Of a stretch of DNA of 64,000 nt, positions 34,166 through 42,393 are shown one piece after another. The position numbers and the translations under genes are program-made. Numbering within the stretch: the first letter of the stretch is position 1; each line of letters begins with the position of its first letter. This stretch comes from Chloroflexota bacterium (lineage in GTDB: Bacteria; Chloroflexota; Anaerolineae; Aggregatilineales; Phototrophicaceae), in the NCBI GenBank assembly GCA_026709625.1, contig JAPOSR010000051.1:130179-194178 (forward strand), written 5' to 3'. A model generated the notes under the pieces. The model was not told the DNA's origin and made no database searches. It saw nothing but the letters and a program-made list of their open reading frames with translations.

Positions 34166-34615
34166 CTACAAATCAGCGCTGTCCAGCCAGATGGTCACGG
34201 GTCCATCATTGTGAATCGCTACTTGCATGTGCGCGCCAAACACGCCGTGCTGGACGGTCTGCGCCCCCGCTTGGCCCAGACAATCAGCAAAGTGGCGCAC
34301 CAGCGGCTCAGCCAGGTTGGGTCGCGCGGCGGCAATATAGCTGGGGCGGCGGCCCTTTCGCGCATCGGCATACAGCGTGAATTGCGATACCACCAGCGCG
34401 CCGCCACCGACATCCAGCAGCGATAAGTTCATCTTGCCAGCCGCATCGCTAAAGACGCGCAGGTTGGCTGTCTTCTGCGCCAGTCGCTGGGCGATTTCTG
34501 TCGTGTCATCGTTCGTCACGCCGACCAGCGCCAACAGCCCAAGCCCGATCGCGCCTGTCACGCTGCCGTCAACCGTGACGGACGCGCTGCTGACGCGCTG
34601 CAAGAGGACTCGCAT
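34166..34615 (-). CDS. dtd: D-aminoacyl-tRNA deacylase
   Basis: A 149-residue DTD enzyme that hydrolyses D-aminoacyl-tRNAs (and Gly-tRNA-Ala). Both family signatures are present: [17 protein letters not shown] near residue 78 and the Gly-cis-Pro motif [10 protein letters not shown] at the C-terminus. It is the last gene of a minus-strand group with the 96-residue protein and the glyoxalase, 14 nt downstream. AAAGG precedes the ATG. Confidence 0.96.
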   Translation of the reverse strand: MRVLLQRVSSASVTVDGSVTGAIGLGLLALVGVTNDDTTEIAQRLAQKTANLRVFSDAAGKMNLSLLDVGGGALVVSQFTLYADARKGRRPSYIAAARPNLAEPLVRHFADCLGQAGAQTVQHGVFGAHMQVAIHNDGPVTIWLDSADL

Positions 34616-34629
34616 TGTCCAGCCTTTCT

Positions 34630-34920
34630 CTAGGCGCGTTGGTTGAGAATCTGCATGACGCGCAGCAGGAAGGCTTGGCAGCAGGCATCGACATGATATT
34701 GCAGATCCATCTGCTCTGTCGCGCGGTCATATACGCCGCTGATGGTGAATTTGGGCGCGCCGCCATGCTCGCCACAGGTGACAGCCGCAAACTTGCGCCG
34801 CAGCGAATCGCCAGTCGCGCGCCGCGTGCCGGCAAACATCAGCTCCAGCTCGGTCGCATCCAGAAAGGCGTCGGGCATTTCGTCCCCCGCCACGCGCAGG
34901 TCGAATTCGATCTGCGGCAT
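34630..34920 (-). CDS. Small cysteine/histidine-containing protein, unknown
   Basis: A 96-residue protein ([19 protein letters not shown] ... ). It is placed 1 nt after the glyoxalase stop and 14 nt before dtd, so it is almost certainly translated. Cys and His cluster in AVTCGEHGG and [10 protein letters not shown], which could bind a metal, and there is a hydrophobic helix at the end. I do not recognise the family. Confidence 0.65.
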   Translation of the reverse strand: MPQIEFDLRVAGDEMPDAFLDATELELMFAGTRRATGDSLRRKFAAVTCGEHGGAPKFTISGVYDRATEQMDLQYHVDACCQAFLLRVMQILNQRA

Positions 34921-34921
34921 G

Positions 34922-35311
34922 TCAGTCGATCATCGTTTGGCGGCGCTGCACAAGTTGAATGGTGAAGCCCCAGGGGTCGCGCAGAAAAGCCAGACGGTCG
35001 CCATTCGCTCGGTTGTTGATGTCGCCATCCAGCGCCGCGCCAGCTGCTGTCAGTTCTTCGCGCTTCGCCTCAATGTCATCGGCGGCAAAAGCCAAATGAA
35101 AGGTTGCAGGATGGTGCTGCGCATAGTCGATCACGCTGCCGTCCGCATCGCTGTAGACCTCAATCAAGCTCTTGCCGGCGCTGTCAGCCAAGAAGTGAAT
35201 GTAAGGCGGCTCGTCAACAGCGCGCAGGACCTGCATGTCGAGGTTAGCGACATACCATTTTGCCAGCGCCGGCGCATCGGGCACATTAAAGGCTATATGT
35301 TCCATCCGCAT
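34922..35311 (-). CDS. Glyoxalase/VOC-superfamily protein
   Basis: A 129-residue protein of two beta-alpha-beta-beta-beta modules. The N-terminus MRMEHIAFNVPDAPALAKWY is typical of VOC proteins (His in the first strand). HLAFAADDIEAKREEL gives the second-module His, and FLRDPWGFTIQLVQR ends it; the usual Glu in the last strand (IELV) is Gln here. The first metal-site Glu may be in SLIEVYSD. It could be a dioxygenase, glyoxalase or resistance-type binding protein. GCGAGA precedes the ATG at 35311; the frame upstream to 35404 is not homologous. Confidence 0.8.
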   Translation of the reverse strand: MRMEHIAFNVPDAPALAKWYVANLDMQVLRAVDEPPYIHFLADSAGKSLIEVYSDADGSVIDYAQHHPATFHLAFAADDIEAKREELTAAGAALDGDINNRANGDRLAFLRDPWGFTIQLVQRRQTMID

Positions 35312-35345
35312 AATTATCTCGCTTTCGGCCGGATTGCCGCATTTT

Positions 35346-35531
35346 TTATTCCAATTCAAAGTGTTCGCCGTCGCTTTGCCGCGGGTCGAATTCGGCGTCT
35401 TCAATCTGCTGGCTGCGCAGCCAACTGATGCCCATCATACCCAGGAAGGCAACGGCGACGCCCAGGAAGATGAGTTCGTCGTAGGGTCCCAGTGCGCCAT
35501 GCGCCAGTATCGGGGGCATCTGCACATCCAC
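35346..35531 (-). CDS. Small single-pass membrane protein
   Basis: About 61 residues: MPPILAHGALGPYDELIFLG is followed by a hydrophobic helix (VAVAFLGMMGISWLRS) and an acidic tail (EDAEFDPRQSDGEHFELE). The layout, a short periplasmic head, one helix and a charged tail, is common to small membrane proteins. The start is GTG at 35531 or ATG at 35519; the ribosome site is weak. It lies 34 nt before the glyoxalase on the same strand. Function unknown. Confidence 0.5.
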   Translation of the reverse strand: MDVQMPPILAHGALGPYDELIFLGVAVAFLGMMGISWLRSQQIEDAEFDPRQSDGEHFELE

Positions 35532-35593
35532 TTGCTAAGGTGATAAAGTAAATTATAGGCGCAAAGCAGCCGCTCTGCACGGGGCGGCTTGGC

Positions 35594-35760
35594 AGAGAAT
35601 GGCTCGTTGCGTGGGTATGGCAACCAAGCCCCCCCCATCCCCCGGCCCCTTGCCCCCCAGAACGAGGGAAGGGGAGTTTTTTCCTGCGTTCCCGCAGCAT
35701 GGTAGCCCCTCTCTCATTTGGGGGGTAAAGCAACGGGTATCCACAAAAATCGCCACTGCC
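35594..35760 (+). repeat. MITE-like dispersed repeat, copy 4
   Basis: About 167 bp: GTTGCGTGGGTATGGCAACC near the left end, CAGAACGAGGGAAGGGGAG in the middle, GTATCCACAAAAATCGCCAC at the right end. A 6-bp direct repeat CTTGGC flanks it (35588-35593 and 35761-35766), possibly a target duplication. It fills most of the 317-bp divergent gap before the ABC-F gene. Confidence 0.82.
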
Positions 35761-35848
35761 CTTGGCGCTGGCCTTGCTTGCCTCTGTGTCTGCTGCACCC
35801 ACTGTGGTTTAATCGTTTTTCGATCCCTCAAGTACAGCAGCCTATCCC

Positions 35849-37495
35849 ATGCAGATCCTCCGCGCAAGCCAGTTGCAGAAGTATTATGGCGCAATGCTCA
35901 TCCTCGACGAGGTGAGCTTGAGTTTGAGCCGCGGCGACCGGGCGGCGTTGGTTGGCGAAAACGGCGTGGGCAAGTCAACCTTGGCGCGGCTCATCTTGCA
36001 GCAGGAAGCGGCGGAGCGCGGCGAGGTTTGGCTGAGGCCCGGCGCGCAAGTCGCCTACCTGCCACAAGAAGTGCGCGTCCACGCCCAGCTCACTGTGAAC
36101 AGCTATATCGAAGCGCGCATCGGCGATCTGCGCAACATGCGCGACCGCTTGCGCGAGCTGGAAAGGCAAATGGGCGCGGGTGGCGACTTAGAAGCCTTGC
36201 TGGACGAATATGGGCGGCTCCAAGAACGTTTCGAGGCGCGTGGCGGTTACACGCTGGATAGCCGACTCGCGCAGATCTTCGCCGGGCTGGCGCTGGAGCA
36301 CATCGAGCCCGGGCGCAGCATGATGTCACTCAGCGGCGGCGAACAAACGCGCGTGGGCTTGGCTGCGCTGCTGCTGCAAGCGCCCGATCTGCTCATCCTC
36401 GACGAGCCGACCAACCACCTGGACTTCGCCGGCTTGACTTGGTTGGAAGACTACCTGCTAGATTATCCGCATGCCTTGCTGATGATCACGCATGACCGGC
36501 ATCTCATCAACCGGCTGGCGACCTGCATATTGGACTTGTCGGCGGTTACGCGGAGGCTGACCGCTTATTATGGCAACTACGCTGACTACCTGGCGCAGCG
36601 GCAAGCGCAGTATGAAAGCCAGGTCGCTGCCTATCACGCGCAGCTCAACCAGATGAAGGCGCTGCGGACGCGCATCAAAAAAGAAACGCATGGACACCGC
36701 CGCCCAAAACGCCCCGATGACGGCGACAAATGGATCAAGTTCACCGCCCAGCAGCAGGTCGCGCGCACTGTTGGCAAAGCGGTGCGCAGCGCCAAAACCC
36801 AGCTGCAGCAACTGGAGGCGAATCCGCTGGAGAACCCGCGCCATGTCTGGCATATCGAATTTGACTTCGACCCGCTGCCGCTGGCCAGCCAAGAGCCGCT
36901 GCGTCTGGACAGCCTGGCTTTGCGTTTTGGAGCGCGCGAGCTCTTTGCAGAGGCAAAAGCTGTGCTGCGCAAGGGCGAGCGCGTTGCTCTGGTCGCGCCC
37001 AATGGCGGCGGCAAAACCAGCTTGCTGCGCCTGATCACCGGCGAGCTAATGCCCAGCAGTGGCGCTGTCACGGTCAGTCCCGGCGCAGCGCTCGGTTACC
37101 TTGATCAAACCGGCGTGTCTTTTGATGAAAACCAAAATATCCTGGACCTGCTGCGCGAAATTGGCAGCGACACGCCCGACACCCTCTTGACATTGCTGCA
37201 TCGGAGCGGGCTCTTTCGCGATGCGCACCTGGCTCGCAAATCTGTCGCCGAGCTAAGCCTCGGGCAGCGGCGCAAACTGGGACTGGCTTGCTTGATTCAC
37301 AGCCGAGCCAATCTGCTGCTGCTGGACGAGCCGACCAATCACCTAGATCTGTTGAGTCTGGAAGCGCTGGAACGGGCGCTGCTGGCTTTTCCTGGCGCGA
37401 TTCTGGCAGCTACGCACGACCGCGCGTTTATCGAAAAAGTCGCCACCACCATTTGGCGTCTGCGTGATGGCCGGCTGATTATCGAGCCGGTCTAG
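35849..37495 (+). CDS. ABC-F family ATPase
   Basis: A 548-residue soluble protein with two ABC ATPase domains and no membrane part. Domain 1 has GENGVGKST and LSGGEQTRVGLA, with LLILDEPTNHLD; domain 2 has APNGGGKTS, the weaker signature ELSLGQRRKLG and LLLLDEPTNHLD. A charged inter-domain linker (about 245-325, with IKKETHGHRRPKRPDDGDK) is the ribosome-contacting P-site tether of ABC-F factors. It could be a translation factor or a ribosome-protection factor; subfamily not determined. Its stop overlaps that of the convergent TPR gene at a CTAG. Confidence 0.9.
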   Translation: MQILRASQLQKYYGAMLILDEVSLSLSRGDRAALVGENGVGKSTLARLILQQEAAERGEVWLRPGAQVAYLPQEVRVHAQLTVNSYIEARIGDLRNMRDRLRELERQMGAGGDLEALLDEYGRLQERFEARGGYTLDSRLAQIFAGLALEHIEPGRSMMSLSGGEQTRVGLAALLLQAPDLLILDEPTNHLDFAGLTWLEDYLLDYPHALLMITHDRHLINRLATCILDLSAVTRRLTAYYGNYADYLAQRQAQYESQVAAYHAQLNQMKALRTRIKKETHGHRRPKRPDDGDKWIKFTAQQQVARTVGKAVRSAKTQLQQLEANPLENPRHVWHIEFDFDPLPLASQEPLRLDSLALRFGARELFAEAKAVLRKGERVALVAPNGGGKTSLLRLITGELMPSSGAVTVSPGAALGYLDQTGVSFDENQNILDLLREIGSDTPDTLLTLLHRSGLFRDAHLARKSVAELSLGQRRKLGLACLIHSRANLLLLDEPTNHLDLLSLEALERALLAFPGAILAATHDRAFIEKVATTIWRLRDGRLIIEPV

Positions 37496-38337
37496 TCGTC
37501 GATCGGGATTTTGACAGCGGCGGATGCGGGCGGATCGTCTGTGGCTGCCTTGTCATCCCCCGAGCTAATATCAATCCGCACCGACCGTTTGCCCAACTGC
37601 GGCAAGCTGCGGCGGCGCGAGGGCTTCCTGGCGGGCGGGCGGACGACGACGGCGACCTCATGTTCGCCTGCGTCGGCCTCAGCTTCTTCCCCGCCACTCA
37701 GGTTGATGCGCTGTTTGCCACTCTGTTCGGGACTGTCTGGCTGCTGTTTTTTCTCCATTGTCGACTTGCTCACAGAATCCGCGCGCGCTTTGCCTGTCTT
37801 GGGCATCTCGGGGAGCGCCGCGGTCGGCGCGTTCTCCAGCCTGGCGCGCATCTGCCGCACCGCCTGCTTGATGTCCTCTTCAAAGATATCCCACCGCGAA
37901 GGCGCCAGCGACTCCAGCATCAATTCCAGCGCGTTCAGCACAGCCACTTGCTGCGCGCCAGAGGCATCCAGCGCGAAGATCTGCCAGGCGCGCAGCGGGC
38001 GATAATCCGGGTGCAGCTGGAGCCCCGCTTGGGCGATTTCCAAAGCCTCGGCATGTTCGCCCAGTTGGTGCAGAGTCGCGCAGAGCTGCGCATACAAACG
38101 CGGCATGTCTTTGGGCGGCAGGGTCTTTGTCTGGGGCAGCGCCAGCAGCTCACGATAATGCGGCAAGGCATTTTCGGGCGTGCCAAATGCCAGCCAGCAA
38201 TTCGCCAACTCAAACTGAATGCGCGCGTTGTCTGGATACGTCGCATGCAACTGGCGGAAATGCTCAATCGCGCCGCGCAACCTTCGCTGCCGCTTCAGAC
38301 GCAGTCCACTGTCGATCAGTTCGCTGATGACCGCCAC
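37492..38337 (-). CDS. TPR-repeat protein with a basic/acidic C-terminal tail
   Basis: A 281-residue protein. Residues 10-140 form about three TPR-like helical repeats (GAIEHFRQLHATYPDNARIQ, ENALPHYRELLAL, AEALEIAQAGLQLHPDYRPL). The last 110 residues are a low-complexity charged tail. I chose GTG at 38337 (VAVISEL) because GAAGG lies about 10 nt upstream and an upstream start would overlap the glycosyltransferase gene by more than 100 nt. Probably a scaffold; no partner can be named. Confidence 0.65.
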   Translation of the reverse strand: MAVISELIDSGLRLKRQRRLRGAIEHFRQLHATYPDNARIQFELANCWLAFGTPENALPHYRELLALPQTKTLPPKDMPRLYAQLCATLHQLGEHAEALEIAQAGLQLHPDYRPLRAWQIFALDASGAQQVAVLNALELMLESLAPSRWDIFEEDIKQAVRQMRARLENAPTAALPEMPKTGKARADSVSKSTMEKKQQPDSPEQSGKQRINLSGGEEAEADAGEHEVAVVVRPPARKPSRRRSLPQLGKRSVRIDISSGDDKAATDDPPASAAVKIPIDD

Positions 38338-38380
38338 TTGGCCGATCCCTTCAATCAGTTTGTTATCAGTATACCACGCC

Positions 38381-39811
38381 TTATTTTGGCGGCTCTGCAG
38401 AATCGAGGTCTGGGACAGGCACGACAAACCCTTCGTCCAGCCAACTGCGCAAGCGCTGCGCAGCGACCGCCGCGCCGGCGAACCCATCGGGATGCTCTCG
38501 CGACAGCCGCAGCAAGATCTCGTCCCGCGTGTAATCGCTGTGGAAATCGTGAAATATGCCGCGCCGGGCGGATACAGAACACCAAGGCGCCAGCCGATAG
38601 CGCGTGGATTCGTCCAGCCGCGGCACGCGATACGCCAGTGGTGGCAGCTGACGCGCGTTCACGATGACATCGGCATAACGCGATACCATCCGCTCCTGCG
38701 AGAAATGCGCGCGCAGGTAAGCCTGTGTGGCGGCGGATGCGCGGCGGCGCGTGCGCAGCAGCTGATCAGCCAGGTCGGCGGCGGCATCGATATCGCCATA
38801 ATCGACGCGGCTGATGTGTTCCTCAGGCAGCAGATCGCGATAAGTCGCCACCCGCGCGGCGATGACTGGCGTGCCGCAGCCCAGCGATTCAAAGACTGTG
38901 TTGCCAAATGTTTCTACGCAGTTGCCGATGCACAATGTCGCATCCGCCAGGCTGTAATACTCGGCGATTTGCGCTTCAGGCACCCAATCATGAAAGACAA
39001 AATTGTCGTCCAAGGTCGCTTCGTGTATGGCCTGGCGCAGCTTTGCGTAATAATCGCGGTTGGCCGGCGCCGTATCGGCGTCCAGCCAGCGCGGCACCAA
39101 CACGCGCAGGTCATGCCAGTCGTGGTCATGCACCAGCTTGCGGGCGACTTGCACGACTTCGTAAATGCCCTTTGCCGCTTCGGGACGATGCGGGAACAGC
39201 AGGGTGGGGCGCTCGGCGATGCTGCGCGGGATCATCTCGAAAATGCTCTGCGGCGGCGTATATCGAAAGAAATCCCAGTCGAAGCCGTTGTGAATGGCGT
39301 GCATGCGCTCGCCGACAGCTGGGGCAAATTGCGCAACCGCCGCATGATAGCTGGCGCGTGTATGCTCTGATGGCAGAATCCAGGCATCGCCCTGAAACAG
39401 AAAAGCGCATTGCATGGTCTCGGGATAGATGATGCTGCGCAGCGAAATCACAGTCGGCTTGCGTTGATACACATAGGGGAAGATCAGCCCGCCATCGTGG
39501 CTGTAGTGCACATCGGCGGCGGCGATGGCTGCGCCGACATAGCGCATGGCATTGGCAATATGGTAGATGGGCGTGAAGTAGGGCTCGGGATACGGCTGCT
39601 TAAAGCGCAGGATGGGCAAAATCTCGACATTGTCGTGCCAGCGGAAGGGCGCTTGCGAACCTTCTCGGCGCGTCGACAAAATTGTCAGCTTGTGCCCCTG
39701 CTCGCCCAGATGCAGCGCGACTTTCTTTAGCTGCGCCTGTCCGCCGCCCATGACCATTTCGGGGAAGAGCGGCGTCATCGAAAAGACGGCGATATGTTTG
39801 CCCTGTGTCAT
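38381..39811 (-). CDS. Glycosyltransferase (GT4-like) with a C-terminal extra domain
   Basis: A 476-residue protein starting MTQGKHIAVFSMTPLFPEMV. The GT-B fold shows MGGGQAQLKKVALHL (acceptor side), LLFPHRPEAAKGIYEVVQVA (sugar-nucleotide side) and the signature ETFGNTVFESLGCGTPVIA with the catalytic E-x7-E near residue 310. After the GT part (about 395-476) a small alpha/beta region (APWCSVSARRGIF ... DEILLRLSREHPDG ... LRSWLDEGFVVP) resembles PqqD-type peptide-binding wings. It starts 17 nt after pyrH. Substrate unknown. Confidence 0.78.
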   Translation of the reverse strand: MTQGKHIAVFSMTPLFPEMVMGGGQAQLKKVALHLGEQGHKLTILSTRREGSQAPFRWHDNVEILPILRFKQPYPEPYFTPIYHIANAMRYVGAAIAAADVHYSHDGGLIFPYVYQRKPTVISLRSIIYPETMQCAFLFQGDAWILPSEHTRASYHAAVAQFAPAVGERMHAIHNGFDWDFFRYTPPQSIFEMIPRSIAERPTLLFPHRPEAAKGIYEVVQVARKLVHDHDWHDLRVLVPRWLDADTAPANRDYYAKLRQAIHEATLDDNFVFHDWVPEAQIAEYYSLADATLCIGNCVETFGNTVFESLGCGTPVIAARVATYRDLLPEEHISRVDYGDIDAAADLADQLLRTRRRASAATQAYLRAHFSQERMVSRYADVIVNARQLPPLAYRVPRLDESTRYRLAPWCSVSARRGIFHDFHSDYTRDEILLRLSREHPDGFAGAAVAAQRLRSWLDEGFVVPVPDLDSAEPPK

Positions 39812-39828
39812 GATGGCTGCTCGCTCGG

Positions 39829-40557
39829 CTAGCCGCAGATCAAGGTGCCCACGCTGGCATCGCCCTGCAACGCCTTGACCAAGTCGGCGGGATTCCAAAA
39901 GTTCAGCACGATAATGGGCATATTGTTTTCCTGGCAGAGCGTGAAAGCGGTGGTGTCCATCACCCGCAGCTGTTTGTCCAGCACTTCCTGGTGGCGCAGG
40001 CGGCTGTAACGTTGCGCGCCGGGCTCTTGCATGGGGTCGGCGGCATAGACGCCATCGACCTTGGTGGCTTTTACGATGACATCGGCGTGGATCTCGCTGG
40101 CGCGCAATGCCGCTGCCGAGTCGGTTGTAAAATAGGGGCTGCCGATGCCGCCGCTGAGGATGACCACGCGGCCTTTTTCCAGGTGGCGGATGGCGCGCAG
40201 GCGGATATAGGGCTCGGCCACGCTGTTCATTTCGACAGCGGTTTGCACGCGCGTGCCGATGCCCAGTCGTTCGATGGCGTCTTGCAGCGCCAAGCCATTC
40301 ATTACCGTGGCGATCATGCCCATGTGGTCGGCGGTGCTGCGGTCCATGCCGAGGCGGGCAGCTGGCTCGCCGCGCCACAGGTTGCCGCCGCCGATCACGA
40401 TTGCGACTTGCATGCCCAGTTCATAAACCTCCCGCACGCGCTGGGCGATGTAGGCGGCTTTGTCGGGGTCAATGCCAGCGCCGTCAGGTCCAGCCAGCGT
40501 CTCGCCGCTCAGCTTCAGCAATACGCGCTGATAGGGCAGGGCATCGTTTGCTTGCAT
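39829..40557 (-). CDS. pyrH: UMP kinase
   Basis: A 242-residue UMP kinase (UMP + ATP to UDP) of the amino-acid-kinase fold. Motifs: LLKLSGETLAG (P-loop-like), VIGGGNLWRG, DHMGMIATVMNGLALQD and KATKVDGVYAADP. The start at 40557 (MQANDALPYQR) has GGAG upstream. In most bacteria the order is rpsB-tsf-pyrH; here pyrH is separated from tsf by a 1.1-kb methyltransferase cassette, so it needs a promoter of its own. A TATAGT box is seen on the minus strand upstream, without a clear -35. Confidence 0.95.
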   Translation of the reverse strand: MQANDALPYQRVLLKLSGETLAGPDGAGIDPDKAAYIAQRVREVYELGMQVAIVIGGGNLWRGEPAARLGMDRSTADHMGMIATVMNGLALQDAIERLGIGTRVQTAVEMNSVAEPYIRLRAIRHLEKGRVVILSGGIGSPYFTTDSAAALRASEIHADVIVKATKVDGVYAADPMQEPGAQRYSRLRHQEVLDKQLRVMDTTAFTLCQENNMPIIVLNFWNPADLVKALQGDASVGTLICG

Positions 40558-40581
40558 TGTCGCTCCGATATCGACTATAAT
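40552..40581 (+). promoter_or_regulatory. Promoter of the MunI-like methyltransferase
   Basis: TTGCAT (40552-40557) and TATAAT (40576-40581), 18 bp apart, about 34 nt before the methyltransferase ATG. The -35 covers the pyrH start codon on the other strand, so the two promoters or transcripts may interfere. Confidence 0.6.
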
Positions 40582-40614
40582 TGGCACGGGTTTCGTGGGT
40601 GAGAGTAGGCGGAG

Positions 40615-41298
40615 ATGGTTTCAGAAATCAAGACAAGCTACTCAGTCTACAATGAAGAGGTAAAGACTCGAACGCAGGGCAGGTGGCTTGGCAACTTGTT
40701 CGCTCCGCTGCCCACGAAGCGATACGACATAGTATATGCTGACCCGCCTTGGCATTACAACGGGAAGTTGCAATATGACAGAAGTGGAGTGGCTGAGAAC
40801 AACAATGGATGGCAAAAGCCAATATTTGTGAGCTCTGCTTGCTTCAAGTATCCAACTATTGTTCTGGAAGATCTCATGACATTGCCGATACAGTTCATCG
40901 CTAAGCAAGATTGCTTGTTGTTCATGTGGACTACAAACCCACATTTAGCGCAGGCAATAGAACTGGGAACAGCATGGGGTTTTGAGTACAAGACCGTGGC
41001 TTTCGTGTGGAACAAAATGAATCACAACCCAGGACACTACACGCTGTCGTATTGTGAATTATGCTTACTGTTCAAGCGGGGCCGCATCCCGAAACCCCGC
41101 GGAGCCAGAAATGTTAAGCAGCTGATAGAGGCGCGCCGAAACGGGCATAGTGAGAAGCCAATCGAAGTTGCCGAAGGCATCGTGAAGATGTTCCCAAGCC
41201 AGTCCAAGATTGAATTGTTCGCTCGCGACAGAAAGCCGGGCTTTGATGCTTGGGGGCTGGATATACTCAATCAAGATGTGGAGCAATGCACTCAATAA
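40615..41298 (+). CDS. MT-A70-type adenine-N6 DNA methyltransferase, MunI-like
   Basis: A 227-residue methyltransferase. The catalytic motif DPPW is in KRYDIVYADPPWHYNGK near residue 40. Motif X and the SAM pocket lie after it, followed by CLLFMWTTNPHLAQAIELG, WGFEYKTVAFVWNK and EKPIEVAEGIVKMFPSQSK. MT-A70-like enzymes of type II systems include M.MunI (CAATTG). The convergent fragment at 41267-41626 resembles the MunI endonuclease C-terminus, which supports the same specificity. Base composition is clearly AT-richer than neighbours (40801-40860 has 23 G+C in 60). It sits between tsf and pyrH and looks acquired. Confidence 0.88.
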   Translation: MVSEIKTSYSVYNEEVKTRTQGRWLGNLFAPLPTKRYDIVYADPPWHYNGKLQYDRSGVAENNNGWQKPIFVSSACFKYPTIVLEDLMTLPIQFIAKQDCLLFMWTTNPHLAQAIELGTAWGFEYKTVAFVWNKMNHNPGHYTLSYCELCLLFKRGRIPKPRGARNVKQLIEARRNGHSEKPIEVAEGIVKMFPSQSKIELFARDRKPGFDAWGLDILNQDVEQCTQ

Positions 41299-41626
41299 AG
41301 TGCGTACAAATCGCTTCTACTTCGCTGCCTCTCCAGAAAAAGAAGTTGTCCGTGTACTCTTGAAACCAGTAAGTAATCTCTCTTACCCTGCAAGGATCGC
41401 GAGTAATGTCGCCGCAGAACACCACCCAAAACGGCAGCATCTTGCTTGCGATGTTGCTGTGTTGGCGCAAGAGCCTTAGTAGACCAGGGCTAATGATAAC
41501 ATACTCCGAGTCCGTAAACAGATCGGAGAACATCTTCAAAAAGATATTTTCCTTTTGTGCAGCTAGGTTGCCACTTCGCGTTTGCCAGTTGTCCCGCAGT
41601 CGGCAAGCATGAGCTTGACATTTGGT
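41267..41626 (-). pseudogene. Broken MunI-like type II restriction endonuclease
   Basis: A minus-strand frame, open from 41626 to a stop at 41267, ends in a block (SPGLLRLLRQ ... LPFWVVFCGDITRDPCRV, REITYWFQEYTDNFFFWR). From memory, R.MunI has almost the same block, LPFWVVFEGDITRDPKRV. R.MunI is about 200 residues; here only the C-terminal half is open. A further piece in another frame (41566-41691, NYGSPAISSLIRNKPNVKLM) looks like the upstream part, so a frameshift and a 5' truncation against the tsf end seem likely. It overlaps the methyltransferase end by 32 nt. Confidence 0.72.
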
Positions 41627-41726
41627 TTATTCCGAATAAGTGAAGATATGGCGGGACTCCCATAGTTTGTAAGACTTGGGCTTCCCGCTATCTAGTTTCG
41701 CAAATTCGCTGAGTTTGCTGCGCGCG

Positions 41727-42332
41727 CTAGCTGTCGCCGCCGATGGCAAAGCGTTGAAAGCGACCGATGTTGATGGTCTCGCCCACTTCAGCAACCGTCT
41801 CTTGCAGAACCTGGCTGACTGTCTTGTCATCGTCCTTGATGAAGCCCTGCTCGAGCAAAACGAACTCTTCATACCATTTGTTCATTCTGCCAGCGACGAT
41901 CTTCTCGGCGATATGCGCTGGCTTTCCTTCGCCCAGCGCGCGCTCCATCTGGCTGTTCGTTTCAGCCGCGACCACATCGGCGGGCACATCCTCGCGCCGC
42001 ACATAGCGCGGGTTCATGTTGGCGATATGCATGGCGATATCTTTGGCGAAGGTGCGAAACGGCGCGGTGGCGGCGACGAAATCAGTCTCGCAGTTGACCT
42101 CCACGATAACAGCCAGCCGATTGTCAAAGTGCACATAGTTGCCGATAATGCCTTCGTTGGCGCTGCGTCCCTTGCCTTGCAGCTTGATACCGTCTTTGAG
42201 CGCTTTTTCGCGCAAGAACTCAGCTGCCGCGTCGATATCGCCATCGTGCATGACCAGCGCATTCTTGCAATCCAGTGGGCCTGCGCCAGTTTTGTCGCGC
42301 AGTTGCTTAACTTGCTTTGCCGTTACTGCCAT
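41727..42332 (-). CDS. tsf: Translation elongation factor Ts (short form)
   Basis: A 201-residue EF-Ts, the nucleotide-exchange factor of EF-Tu. The N-terminal UBA helix-bundle MAVTAKQVKQLRDKTGAG then PLDCKNAL is clear. The core has IGNYVHFDNRLAVIVEVNCETDFVA and a C-terminal EVGETINIGRFQRF. It is much shorter than the about 280-residue E. coli protein and lacks the second core copy and coiled coil, as in Thermus-type EF-Ts. The frame stays open upstream to 42470 in Lys/Thr-rich sequence inside rpsB. It is followed by the acquired cassette rather than by pyrH. Confidence 0.95.
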   Translation of the reverse strand: MAVTAKQVKQLRDKTGAGPLDCKNALVMHDGDIDAAAEFLREKALKDGIKLQGKGRSANEGIIGNYVHFDNRLAVIVEVNCETDFVAATAPFRTFAKDIAMHIANMNPRYVRREDVPADVVAAETNSQMERALGEGKPAHIAEKIVAGRMNKWYEEFVLLEQGFIKDDDKTVSQVLQETVAEVGETINIGRFQRFAIGGDS

Positions 42333-42393
42333 CGCCGCGTTTGTCTCCCTCTTTGGCTTGTCTTGCCGCTGCCCAGTCTTATGAGCGGTGGCT

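Noticed and set aside
40558..40614. A minus-strand promoter for pyrH
   Set aside because: TATAGT is present but no acceptable -35 is found at 16-18 bp, so I did not list it as a feature.
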